A stretch of 18,902 bases of DNA from Acholeplasmataceae bacterium UBA6190 (lineage in GTDB: Bacteria; Bacillota_I; Bacilli_A; Acholeplasmatales; Acholeplasmataceae), in NCBI GenBank assembly GCA_002422045.1, contig DITG01000116.1, forward strand, positions 1 to 18,902, in the 5' to 3' direction. This document shows positions 5,540 through 13,273 of the stretch, piece after piece (position 1 is the stretch's first letter; each line of letters starts with the position of its first letter). The position numbers and the translations under genes are program-made. Below the pieces are notes generated by a model, which made no database searches, was not told the origin of the DNA, and saw only the letters and a list, made by a program, of their open reading frames with translations.

Positions 5540-7070
5540 GTGAACCCTCCTGGACCAGATGTGCTGCAATGATGGCTGCATGTGCATTGGTTTGTCCTAA
5601 GATGACACCTGCACGATGAAGTCTCTCTTCAGCAGAGACCAAACCTTGATAATCCTGATTCGTACCGCAAACATAAGCGACAAACACAATCTTTTTTCCA
5701 AGTTGCTTGGAGATTTGAATAGCTTCTTCGATGGCAGGAAGTGTGACACCAACCGGATCCGCATGACTACCGATGCCAAGTTCGAAATCTAGCAAGATAA
5801 CTGCGGTTTCTGGACGCTTCGCTTCTAAGATGATTCTATCATTCCTAATACTCGGTTCAATCATCGGATGAGGTTTGCCTTGAGTGAAGATATCATCGCC
5901 TAAGTCGACGAGATTGTGGCCTTCGCTTTTTAAGGGATCTTTCATTTTTTCTTCTGCTTTCTTAGCAACATTGCTCGTTAAGTGATTGACGAAGGGTCTG
6001 ATGACGGAAAGTGCCTCTGCGGTTAATGTCCCACCACAGAATAATCCTTTGATTGCATTCTGATTTGGCTTGAAATATTGGCGTAAAGATGAGATTTGAG
6101 TCATGATGTCATGATCGAGTATTGTCAATGAAGGCGTTTGAATACCACAAAGTGATAAGGCCATCACGGCCGCTTCGGTCAATGTCGATACAAAGTGAAC
6201 CCCTGGTATGGATGTCGTGTTCTTTGCATCGAGAAAACAGACAACGACAGGTTTCGTTATCGTTTGTAATCGGTTGATAATCGCTTCATGAACACTTTTG
6301 TGAGGCGGCTTGGAAATGAGAACGATGACTTGAGTATCTGGATCATTATCGAGTGCATCGATGCCTTTGAGCATCATGATGCCACCGACTTGTTCGGATA
6401 AGTCTCGTCCGCCAACGCCAATGCCTTCCGAGATACCGCCATTGAAACGGTCAATGATGACTGTCACTTCCTGTAGTCCTGTACCGCTAGCCGCAACAAG
6501 TCCAATCGGTCCTCGTTTGACTTGGTTCGCAAAACATAAACCTTTGCCATTAATGATTGCAGTTCCACAATCTGGACCCATGACGAGTAAGTCTTTTGAT
6601 TGACCTAGTTTTTTAAGTGCAACTTCATCTTCAATGGAAACATTGTCTGAAAAAAGCATCACATGCATGTTGTTTTCCAATGCTTTGAATGCCTCATGTG
6701 CCGCATAGATGCCCGGCACACTGATGACTGCTAGATTCGCATCCAGTTGTTCTTTGGCTTGAGAGATGGTTTTCGGTGATTGTACTTCCGTATGGCTTGA
6801 TTTTTTTCGACTTGAAAGACGCTTGACGACTTCGTCAGCCCAAAGTTTGTTCTCATGTGTGATTGTACATGCGATGATTAAGTCATTGGGTTCAGCTAAG
6901 TCCATATCAGGATGATACAAACCAACCGATTTGATCATCTCTTTATTCATTTCTGTACCCATGAACATCACGAGTTCACTCAAATTCATCTCTTTTTTGA
7001 TGGAAACCGTCGTACTCATCAATGTGACAGAATCAAAGTAACTGTTTTTTAGTATTTTATGATCATTCAT
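5517..7070 (-). CDS. fdrA: FdrA-family protein, AllF-like carbamoyltransferase subunit
   Basis: 517 residues related to the CoA-binding/ligase halves of succinyl-CoA synthetase, the hallmark of FdrA. Key segments are LAVISVPGIYAAHEA (113-127), LLVMGPDCGTAIING (161-175), GLVAASGTGLQEVTV (190-204) and GVGGRDLSEQVGG (218-230). The C-terminal half has a second Rossmann-like part with FCGGTLTAEAL and LDFELGIGSHADP. E. coli FdrA is AllF, part of oxamate transcarbamylase with YlbE and YlbF. The start ATG follows GGAGAG by 7 nt and lies 12 nt after the DUF2877 gene. There is no full succinyl-CoA synthetase beta partner nearby, which supports the FdrA rather than the SucD assignment. Confidence 0.92.
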   Translation of the reverse strand: MNDHKILKNSYFDSVTLMSTTVSIKKEMNLSELVMFMGTEMNKEMIKSVGLYHPDMDLAEPNDLIIACTITHENKLWADEVVKRLSSRKKSSHTEVQSPKTISQAKEQLDANLAVISVPGIYAAHEAFKALENNMHVMLFSDNVSIEDEVALKKLGQSKDLLVMGPDCGTAIINGKGLCFANQVKRGPIGLVAASGTGLQEVTVIIDRFNGGISEGIGVGGRDLSEQVGGIMMLKGIDALDNDPDTQVIVLISKPPHKSVHEAIINRLQTITKPVVVCFLDAKNTTSIPGVHFVSTLTEAAVMALSLCGIQTPSLTILDHDIMTQISSLRQYFKPNQNAIKGLFCGGTLTAEALSVIRPFVNHLTSNVAKKAEEKMKDPLKSEGHNLVDLGDDIFTQGKPHPMIEPSIRNDRIILEAKRPETAVILLDFELGIGSHADPVGVTLPAIEEAIQISKQLGKKIVFVAYVCGTNQDYQGLVSAEERLHRAGVILGQTNAHAAIIAAHLVQEGSHEHSKTV

Positions 7071-7082
7071 ATCGTTACTCTC

Positions 7083-7880
7083 CTACAATATCCCGTGTAT
7101 GAAACCATATAAGATCCCAGCACCACTGGTTGCTCCAAGATTCAATACCGGTAAAGCGCTTTTGGTGTCATGATGAATCATGATACCTTCAATCATGTCA
7201 ATCATCAGATCCGGATAATATCTTTCCCATGTGTCCTTTAAATTTTGGGCTGACAATCTGCTTGTCTTTCGAATTGCTTCTTGAATCAACAGTTGAATCC
7301 AAGGCAGTGACTTGCCCACAGTATTCAACCCCATGATGAATCCTGTCAAAATATCATCACCAAGTGGTGTCAATCCCATGCCTAAACCTAAAATAGACAG
7401 GGCTGATGGATATCCCGGGCTGTTTAAGAACATATCTATTTTTTCGTACTGATAACGGACATGAGGACTTGCATCTTTTGATGCAAATGCTTGAAACTGT
7501 TTGCTATCTGTAATCATTGTTTTTAATATTTTAATGACATCGATCGATTTCAAGTCCAACCTGAATGTTTGATGATAAGGTTGAAAAGAACGGATAGCCT
7601 CCGGTTTGATTATGATTCGACTGGATCCAATCAACATCTCATCGTTTTGTATGGTCACATGCCATCCAGGCACAATATCCGCATCCAACATGGCAATACT
7701 TTGATCCATGATGACATGATGTTTTCCCAAACCGATGGCATGCCCAAGCGTGATGATTGAATCACTTAAAGAAAGATGAATGGTGCTGGTGTATACACCT
7801 TGTATGTTTGCACCATTCATCTTGAGTTCTTCAAATATGTGTCGATCGATGGATATTAGTTCAGCTTGCTTGCCCTTCAT
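7083..7880 (-). CDS. DUF2877 protein, AllH/YlbF-like carbamoyltransferase subunit
   Basis: 265 residues of the DUF2877 family. The signature segments are GLGMGLTPLGDDILTGF (165-181) and LGATSGAGIL (248-257). In E. coli the counterpart YlbF (AllH) is the third subunit of oxamate transcarbamylase. The gene overlaps the end of the upstream permease gene by 20 nt. The ATG at 7880 has no obvious Shine-Dalgarno, so its translation is probably coupled to the permease gene; an internal start at Met21 is an alternative. It is followed by fdrA after 12 nt. How the subunit contributes to catalysis is not something the sequence shows. Confidence 0.87.
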   Translation of the reverse strand: MKGKQAELISIDRHIFEELKMNGANIQGVYTSTIHLSLSDSIITLGHAIGLGKHHVIMDQSIAMLDADIVPGWHVTIQNDEMLIGSSRIIIKPEAIRSFQPYHQTFRLDLKSIDVIKILKTMITDSKQFQAFASKDASPHVRYQYEKIDMFLNSPGYPSALSILGLGMGLTPLGDDILTGFIMGLNTVGKSLPWIQLLIQEAIRKTSRLSAQNLKDTWERYYPDLMIDMIEGIMIHHDTKSALPVLNLGATSGAGILYGFIHGIL

Positions 7881-9390
7881 GCGTGTTTTCGTGGGCTCTG
7901 TAATAATTCATGACAAACAGGACAAGTGCCATACAAGCATAACCAACGGCAACTTCCCAACCTGTCGCAAATCCAATTTGTGGAGCGTGGATGAAACCGA
8001 AGAATGCGAGTCCTGCAGTAATCAAAGCAAAGACCGCTGATCTCAAGTACTTCTTGTCGATGATGTAAATCGCGATGGTTGCTACCATCATACCGACCAA
8101 GATATCACCCGCTGCAAGTCTTTCCCAGCCAAGTAATGGAATACCTGTGTTTGCAAGTGCGCCGTAATCGAGTGTACCACCGGTTGCATTGATTGCATTC
8201 TTGACCTGCAAGGTCACAAATCCTGCAATTAATGGAATGAAAGAGAGTGCAACAGCAGGCATGTGACGTTTTTCTGTTGTCGCAAACGCCTGAGTGGTAA
8301 TGACTAAACCAATGTACATCAGAATCGGTAATAACGCAACCAGAGGTATGACAGCTAAGACGAAGTTCATGAATCCTAAGAATGCGAGTAAGAGAATCGC
8401 GACACCAGTCACCCATGAGTAACCGACACGTGCCCCTGTGGATTTCCAACCAGGATGGCCAATGTAGATAATCGTTGGGAATGGTGAACCTAAGAATGAT
8501 CCGAGTATGGTCAATCCTGCAGGAACCATCATTGCCTTTGGAACATTGTAGGATTCGCCGGATACTTCAGCACTTTCAAGATTGTCTAAACTTTCAAGGA
8601 AGTCGTAGATAGCAAGAGGAATGGCTGCTGGCAAGAAGGGTGCGATTTGAGCGAACCCTCTTCCAAACAGATTGATGGCAAGATTAGGTAAACTGAGTCC
8701 GACATTCGAAAATGATTCTCCGACAGCCGCTGGATCCATATAACCGGTTACCCATGCCAAGATCGTACCGACCATGATGGCAAATGCGCCAGCAGGAATA
8801 CCGAATGGCATTTTCTTGAGTGCAAACCAACCGACAAAGATGATGGCGAGTGAAGTCAAGCCAATGTATGGGGTTGTGAACACCTGACCTGCAGGATTCA
8901 TCGCGATATAGGTAATCGCAAGACCTGCAAGCGCACCGAGCATCGCTGCACGTGGAATGAATTTCTTAATGTAAATGCCAACAAATGAACCAATACCCAT
9001 GATGATGCCTTGGATCAGGTTCCAGACAACGCCTGCTGCCCAAGCGGTTTGCCAATCGCCTGTCGCTGCATAAACGACAGCAATGACACCGAAAGCAACC
9101 ACGAAATAATGAGGTACGGATAAGCCATAAGGCATGGCTGTGACATCACTCTTGTTGGTCTTAATCGATAAGCGTTTCGCTTGATATGCAAGTAAAATGC
9201 CACCTAAACCGACTGCAACTGCAGTCCCTGGGACAACATTGCCAAAGACGATGTCATTGGGCATGCCAATGACGAGCAGCAAACCGACTGCTGCTAGGAA
9301 ATTCGTGAGTACGTTAGAAAATAAACCAAAAAATCCATTGAGGTCACCTTTGACCCACCAGGGTGTTCCACCCTTCAAGTTCTTAAACAT
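7861..9390 (-). CDS. NCS2-type nucleobase permease (first paralogue)
   Basis: 509 residues, hydrophobic throughout, with some 12-14 predicted membrane helices. It resembles the xanthine/uracil/vitamin C (NCS2/NAT, AzgA-like) permeases. Distinct segments are DLNGFFGLFSNVLTN at the N-terminus, KSDVTAMPYGLSVPHYF (about 80-96), PRAAMLGALAGLAITYIAMNPAG (about 146-168), ESLDNLESAEVSGESYNVP (about 268-286) and PFPTIIYIGHPGWK. The acidic ES(L/D)N..ES cluster is in the place of the NCS2 substrate-binding region. It is paralogous to the permease at 10046-11566. The start ATG has AAAGGAG 7 nt upstream. The substrate is unknown; context suggests a ureide, nucleobase or triazine-like compound taken up by ion symport. 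Confidence 0.88.
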   Translation of the reverse strand: MFKNLKGGTPWWVKGDLNGFFGLFSNVLTNFLAAVGLLLVIGMPNDIVFGNVVPGTAVAVGLGGILLAYQAKRLSIKTNKSDVTAMPYGLSVPHYFVVAFGVIAVVYAATGDWQTAWAAGVVWNLIQGIIMGIGSFVGIYIKKFIPRAAMLGALAGLAITYIAMNPAGQVFTTPYIGLTSLAIIFVGWFALKKMPFGIPAGAFAIMVGTILAWVTGYMDPAAVGESFSNVGLSLPNLAINLFGRGFAQIAPFLPAAIPLAIYDFLESLDNLESAEVSGESYNVPKAMMVPAGLTILGSFLGSPFPTIIYIGHPGWKSTGARVGYSWVTGVAILLLAFLGFMNFVLAVIPLVALLPILMYIGLVITTQAFATTEKRHMPAVALSFIPLIAGFVTLQVKNAINATGGTLDYGALANTGIPLLGWERLAAGDILVGMMVATIAIYIIDKKYLRSAVFALITAGLAFFGFIHAPQIGFATGWEVAVGYACMALVLFVMNYYRAHENTHEGQAS

Positions 9391-9405
9391 AATGTTCTCC
9401 TTTTT

Positions 9406-10065
9406 CTATTTTAAAGTCTTGAGCAATAGTTGACTGGTTGTTGTCCAACCGAAGATACCACCTTGTTGATTGATCATCCGAATGGCAGCTTCCTGATCTC
9501 TTGGATCAAAGGCTGCGGTTCCATCTTCAATCATCAAACATTCATAACCTCTGTCATTGGCTTCTCTGATGGTGGTATGCACACAGACATGTGTGGTGAC
9601 ACCACAGAAAATCAAAGATTCTATGCCTTTGTTTTGCAAGATCAAATGCAAATCGGTTTGATAAAATGCGCCCTTGCCCGGTTTGTCCAATACAACTTCG
9701 TTGGGCAGCGGTTTGAGTTCATCGACAATGTCATGACCATATTCGCCTCGAATCAGAATCTTTCCCATTGGACCGACTTCGCCAATGGCTGATGAACGTC
9801 TTTTTTTCGCTTTTGGCACATCGCTTAAGTCAGGTCTGTGACCTTCTCTGGTGTGAATGATGAACATGCCAGTTTCGCGTGCCCGATCCAATACTTTTCT
9901 AACGGTTGGAATGATCGACTTTGTCGGTGTGATATCATTTCCGAGTGCCTCACCAAATCCACCGAACTCACAAAAATCGCGTTGCATGTCAATGATGACG
10001 AGCGCAGTTTTTTCGAGATCAAAATCGAAGGTGAATGGTTTGGCTTCAACTTGATACTTTCTCAT
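9406..10065 (-). CDS. Isochorismatase-family cysteine hydrolase, biuret hydrolase-like
   Basis: 219 residues with the isochorismatase-like fold. The catalytic triad is visible: Asp26 in VIIDMQRDF, Lys128 in DKPGKGAF and Cys161 in GVTTHVCVHTT. Beyond the family core it closely matches biuret hydrolase as I recall it from Rhizobium: HTREGHRPDL (71-80), the GPMGKILIRGEYGHDI region (98-113), DKPGKGAF, REANDRGYECLMIED (167-181) and QGGIFG (201-206). Biuret hydrolase cuts biuret to allophanate and ammonia; related enzymes act on N-carbamoyl amides and ureidoacrylate. The start has AAGGAG 6 nt upstream and overlaps the preceding permease gene by 20 nt. In this operon it may supply a carbamoylated substrate to the FdrA complex, or remove the amide of oxamate. 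The specificity is inferred, not proven. Confidence 0.87.
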   Translation of the reverse strand: MRKYQVEAKPFTFDFDLEKTALVIIDMQRDFCEFGGFGEALGNDITPTKSIIPTVRKVLDRARETGMFIIHTREGHRPDLSDVPKAKKRRSSAIGEVGPMGKILIRGEYGHDIVDELKPLPNEVVLDKPGKGAFYQTDLHLILQNKGIESLIFCGVTTHVCVHTTIREANDRGYECLMIEDGTAAFDPRDQEAAIRMINQQGGIFGWTTTSQLLLKTLK

Positions 10066-11566
10066 GATTTTCTCCTTTTTTTATATAGACATAAGCATAG
10101 CCTGCAAAAATAATTGCAATCAACAGATAACCGAGTGTCATATCAAAGTTCGAATTGATTCCAACAATTCCGGAATGAATGATCCCGAAATAAGTCAGTA
10201 TTGCGGCAACCAAACTGGTTACTGTTGCATGAACAAACTTGTGATCAATGACGAAGACTGCGATACTACCTAAAATCATCCCGACAATGATACTGCCTGC
10301 ACCAAGATTCATCATGCCAAAGTAATTGAGCCCAGCAGTTGCCAAATTATCGAATCCGACATTGCCTGCGTTGGTTGCGGCTGCACCAAGTGCGATATCC
10401 ACAGCATTCTTTGTCCAGTCAGCAAGCCATGGAATGATGGCCAATACGACAGCTGGTGCATATTTGTGGGATACGGAAGTGAATGCTTGTGTTGTGATGA
10501 CGACACCGATATAAAGCAAGATCGGCAAGATTGCAACAACAGGAATGATGTTGAGCAATACTGAGATCATGCCGAAGATGGTTAAGACGAACAGTGTCAG
10601 ACCACCGACAAATGAATAACCGATACGTGCACCTGCTTCTTTCCATCCCGGATGTCCAATGAATACCGCTGTAGGAAAAGGACTTCCAAAGATGGCACCG
10701 ATGATGGTTGTGGTTCCATCGGCTAGCATCGCTTCACGGGTATTGTAGTTATCGCCTGCAACTGCAGCGGATTCACAATTGTCAATGGTTTCAAAGAAGT
10801 TGTAAATGCCGAGCGGAATGGCAGAGAATAAGAATGGGAGTGCATCTGAAAATCCGTCAAAGAATCGTGTAAAACTGGGGACAGGCGCACCAAATGTGAT
10901 ATTGGATAGACTGTCAATGAGTGCCGTACCTGTCATCAATCCACTCACCCAACCGATGATGACACCGATGATGATGGCAACCAGGCCAGTGGGTATGTTG
11001 AATGGCATCTTGACTTTGCCAACCCATCCAAGCAAGACGATGGCCAACGCGACCAATCCGATGTATGGTACTGCAAAAATACTGAATGCGGGATTGAGTG
11101 CGATGTATGTGATGGATACCCCTGCCAAGGAGCCAAGCATCGCTGCTCTGGGTAATATTTTACGTATTTTGATCCCAATGAAACTGCCTAACAGTTCAAC
11201 AACACCTTCAAGGAGAGCCCAGACAAGTCCAGCTGCCCATGCCAGGTAAGCATTCCCTGTAGCCCAGAATACGGGTCCGATGATGAGAAATACGATCAGA
11301 AACATGTGCGGAACTGAAGTGCCAGCGGGTAGTGCAGTCACGTCAGAACGGTTTTCCTTTTTGGCAAGTTTGATTGCCATATAACTGTAATAGATAGAGG
11401 ATAACAAGATGGACAGACCGACTGCAGGTAAGATTCTGCCATAGACAATGTTTCCTGGAAGACCAACCACCACTGAAAGCAAACTAGCCATCACGAGAAT
11501 ATTGGTCAGATTATTGGTAAAAAGTCCAAAAAATCCGTTCCAGTCACTTTTAACAAAGTATTTAAT
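10046..11566 (-). CDS. NCS2-type nucleobase permease (second paralogue), probable ATT start
   Basis: 506 residues from the proposed start, with about 12-14 membrane helices. It is paralogous along its length to the permease at 7861-9390: DWNGFFGLFTNNLTN, RSDVTALPAGTSVPHMF, PRAAMLGSLAGVSITYIALNP, FFETIDNCESAAVAGDNY and PFPTAVFIGHPGWKEAGARIGYS. It is the first gene of the catabolic operon. No ATG fits. A strong AAGGAGG (11581-11575) is followed 8 nt later by ATT at 11566, which would give a protein beginning K-Y-F-V-K-S-D-W, level with the paralogue's N-terminus. The in-frame TTG at 11602 and GTG at 11575 lie at the -10 box and within the Shine-Dalgarno, so both are poor. Substrate unknown; same reasoning as for its paralogue. 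Confidence 0.85.
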   Translation of the reverse strand: MKYFVKSDWNGFFGLFTNNLTNILVMASLLSVVVGLPGNIVYGRILPAVGLSILLSSIYYSYMAIKLAKKENRSDVTALPAGTSVPHMFLIVFLIIGPVFWATGNAYLAWAAGLVWALLEGVVELLGSFIGIKIRKILPRAAMLGSLAGVSITYIALNPAFSIFAVPYIGLVALAIVLLGWVGKVKMPFNIPTGLVAIIIGVIIGWVSGLMTGTALIDSLSNITFGAPVPSFTRFFDGFSDALPFLFSAIPLGIYNFFETIDNCESAAVAGDNYNTREAMLADGTTTIIGAIFGSPFPTAVFIGHPGWKEAGARIGYSFVGGLTLFVLTIFGMISVLLNIIPVVAILPILLYIGVVITTQAFTSVSHKYAPAVVLAIIPWLADWTKNAVDIALGAAATNAGNVGFDNLATAGLNYFGMMNLGAGSIIVGMILGSIAVFVIDHKFVHATVTSLVAAILTYFGIIHSGIVGINSNFDMTLGYLLIAIIFAGYAYVYIKKGENHEKVSS

Positions 11567-11572
11567 AGTACG

Positions 11573-11581
11573 CACCTCCTT
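11573..11581 (-). promoter_or_regulatory. Ribosome-binding site that fixes the ATT start
   Basis: AAGGAGGTG on the minus strand, a near-perfect anti-Shine-Dalgarno complement. The only start-like codon at proper spacing in the permease frame is ATT at 11566-11564. Confidence 0.7.
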
Positions 11582-11602
11582 GTGTAACTCAATTATACAC
11601 AA
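11580..11602. repeat. Inverted repeat operator candidate, TTGTGTA-N9-TACACAA
   Basis: Perfect 7-bp arms (11580-11586 and 11596-11602) around a 9-bp centre. It covers the -10 box and the predicted transcription start of the permease operon. A shorter CACA-AA-TGTG repeat (11598-11607) overlaps its right arm. The position fits an operator for the divergently encoded PucR regulator, which is inference. Confidence 0.55.
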
Positions 11603-11620
11603 ATGTGATGTGAGAAGTAT
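11592..11620 (-). promoter_or_regulatory. Promoter of the permease/carbamoyltransferase operon
   Basis: A perfect TATAAT (11597-11592, minus strand) with only a weak ATACTT-like -35 at 17 nt. Transcription would begin about 11585, leaving a 19-nt leader before the ATT start. A poor -35 is consistent with an activator-dependent promoter, as expected for PucR-type control. Confidence 0.5.
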
Positions 11621-11630
11621 TTATGGAGAC

Positions 11631-11660
11631 TTGACAATAAAAACGCTTTATGTTTGTAAT
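11631..11660 (+). promoter_or_regulatory. Promoter of pucR-type regulator
   Basis: TTGACA (11631-11636), an 18-nt spacer and TGTAAT (11655-11660). The start would be near 11667, about 30 nt before the regulator's ATG. A TACAAT at 11676 is too close to the ribosome site to serve. Confidence 0.5.
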
Positions 11661-11698
11661 AAAATCCAAATATGCTACAATATGGTCGAGGTGAACCC

Positions 11699-13255
11699 AT
11701 GAAGACGACGTTGAAGGACTTACTTGAGCGAGAAATATTCGAATCTTACGACATTCTATCAGCAACCGAACGACTCGATCACAGTTTTGAGAGTGTTTCC
11801 ATTCTTGAAACGCCTGATTTTGAGAATTACATCATCGAACGGTCCTTAATCCTGACAACCTTCTATCCTGTCAAGACCGATGTTGAGACATTCAAACATC
11901 TTTTGTATGCTTTGGCTCGGAAAGATACCGCCGGCATCTTAATCAAGATGCACAGGTACATTGATGTGATTCCTGACGAAATTCTCAAACTTGCAGACCA
12001 ATTGGGTATTCCAGTGATTGCCTTGAATTATGATGCCAATCTTTCATTATTGTTCAACAACATCCTATCTGAACTTCAAAGCCAGGATTACACGAATTAT
12101 GCGTTTGATGCAAACTATTCCGAATTTTTAAAACAGGTCTATGAAACGCCTTCGACCAAGACATTGATGAACATCATCGACAAGATACCCGATCTTGAAG
12201 TGCTGATTCAAAACCTTGACAATAAGACAACCTATTCATCTCATGAATCGCTTGCGACATACTTCAACCAGTCCAAACAGACCAAGAACTTGTTTCAACG
12301 CATTGGAGATACGCTTTATTATTCAGAAGACGTCATTTATGATGAAAAACCAATTTATCGATTTGTGTTGATGGCAAAAAACGATAAAAGACACATTTTG
12401 CATAACTACATCGAAATCTTTAAACTCATGATTATTGTCATTCATCAAAAAAAGATTGAAAACACATTGAAGCAAAATCAATTTCTGCTCAATTTCGTTT
12501 CCAACCTGTCATCGAATTATACCAATACCCAATTGATTGAAGCATCCAAGAGATATCAATGGAATGTCATCTTTCCCGTGACACTCATTTTATTGACATT
12601 CAAGGATAATCATAGAACCATCATCAATCCCAATCTTGTCGAATATGTCAGAACTGTCATCATCAACAAATTTCACCTGAATGCCGATGAATTACGGTAT
12701 ACATTACTCAACGATCAGCTCTTATTCATCTTGAATACCATTGAAACCTTGAATCTTTCTGATACGATGCAAAATGTGTACGAGACATTATCGATGAAAT
12801 ACAAGGACTTATCCTTCAAAGTCGCATTCTCCAACAAGATTCACGAAGCCTCTCAAATTTCAAAGATTTATTTCCAGTTATCTGAAGCATTGATTCACAT
12901 CGAGAGCAAAAATCTTTCTATCAATATCTTTTCAGAAGACAAGATCAAAGTACTCAATTTACTGAAAAACATTGATTACAGTAGACTGAGAGATTATGTC
13001 TATGGAAAATTGAAAGCACTCATCGATTATGAAGAAAAAAACAGCACGCCGTTGATCGACACGCTGTATAAGCACATTGAATGCAAGTTTAATGCCAAAG
13101 ATACCGCCAATGCTTTGTTTATCCATTATAATTCCGTGAGATACAGACTCGAAGTGATCCATCAGCTCGGTTATAATCTCACAAATGTCGAAGGTCATTT
13201 CGATTTGTATTTTGCACTTTACCTCTACAAAAACTTTGAAACCATCAATACCTAG
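11699..13255 (+). CDS. PucR-family transcriptional regulator
   Basis: 518 residues with the PucR layout: an N-terminal PucR ligand-sensing domain (about 5-130, TLKDLLEREIF and RSLILTTFYPV), a long middle GGDEF-like region, and a C-terminal PucR-type helix-turn-helix (about 452-511) with NALFIHYNSVRYRLEVI and FALYLYKNF. PucR regulators control purine, ureide or amino acid catabolic genes, mostly as activators responding to a pathway intermediate. The start is ATG 11699, with GAGGTG 5 nt upstream; an upstream in-frame TTG-like start at 11672 has no ribosome site. It is transcribed away from the permease/hydrolase/carbamoyltransferase operon, its likely target. A short terminator follows at 13254. 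Confidence 0.92.
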   Translation: MKTTLKDLLEREIFESYDILSATERLDHSFESVSILETPDFENYIIERSLILTTFYPVKTDVETFKHLLYALARKDTAGILIKMHRYIDVIPDEILKLADQLGIPVIALNYDANLSLLFNNILSELQSQDYTNYAFDANYSEFLKQVYETPSTKTLMNIIDKIPDLEVLIQNLDNKTTYSSHESLATYFNQSKQTKNLFQRIGDTLYYSEDVIYDEKPIYRFVLMAKNDKRHILHNYIEIFKLMIIVIHQKKIENTLKQNQFLLNFVSNLSSNYTNTQLIEASKRYQWNVIFPVTLILLTFKDNHRTIINPNLVEYVRTVIINKFHLNADELRYTLLNDQLLFILNTIETLNLSDTMQNVYETLSMKYKDLSFKVAFSNKIHEASQISKIYFQLSEALIHIESKNLSINIFSEDKIKVLNLLKNIDYSRLRDYVYGKLKALIDYEEKNSTPLIDTLYKHIECKFNAKDTANALFIHYNSVRYRLEVIHQLGYNLTNVEGHFDLYFALYLYKNFETINT

Positions 13256-13273
13256 GGCGATATGCCCTTTTTT
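13254..13273 (+). terminator. Terminator of the PucR-type gene
   Basis: AGGGC, loop GATAT, GCCCT, then TTTTTT. The stem overlaps the stop codon of the regulator gene. On the other strand there is no U-tract, so it does not serve the convergent corA-like gene, which ends 18 nt away. Confidence 0.7.

Noticed and set aside
5517..7070. Succinyl-CoA synthetase alpha subunit instead of FdrA
   Set aside because: Length, lack of a beta subunit, and DUF1116, DUF2877 and carbamate kinase neighbours all point to FdrA.
9406..10065. Nicotinamidase or true isochorismatase
   Set aside because: The HTREGHRPDL and REANDRGYECL segments match biuret-hydrolase-like enzymes, and no NAD or siderophore genes are nearby.
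10806..11249. 147-codon plus-strand open frame antisense to the second permease
   Set aside because: Shadow of the permease reading frame with no ribosome site; the permease has clear homology to its paralogue.
11600..11602. TTG as start of the second permease
   Set aside because: It overlaps the predicted -10 region and has no upstream ribosome site; translation would precede the perfect AAGGAGG.
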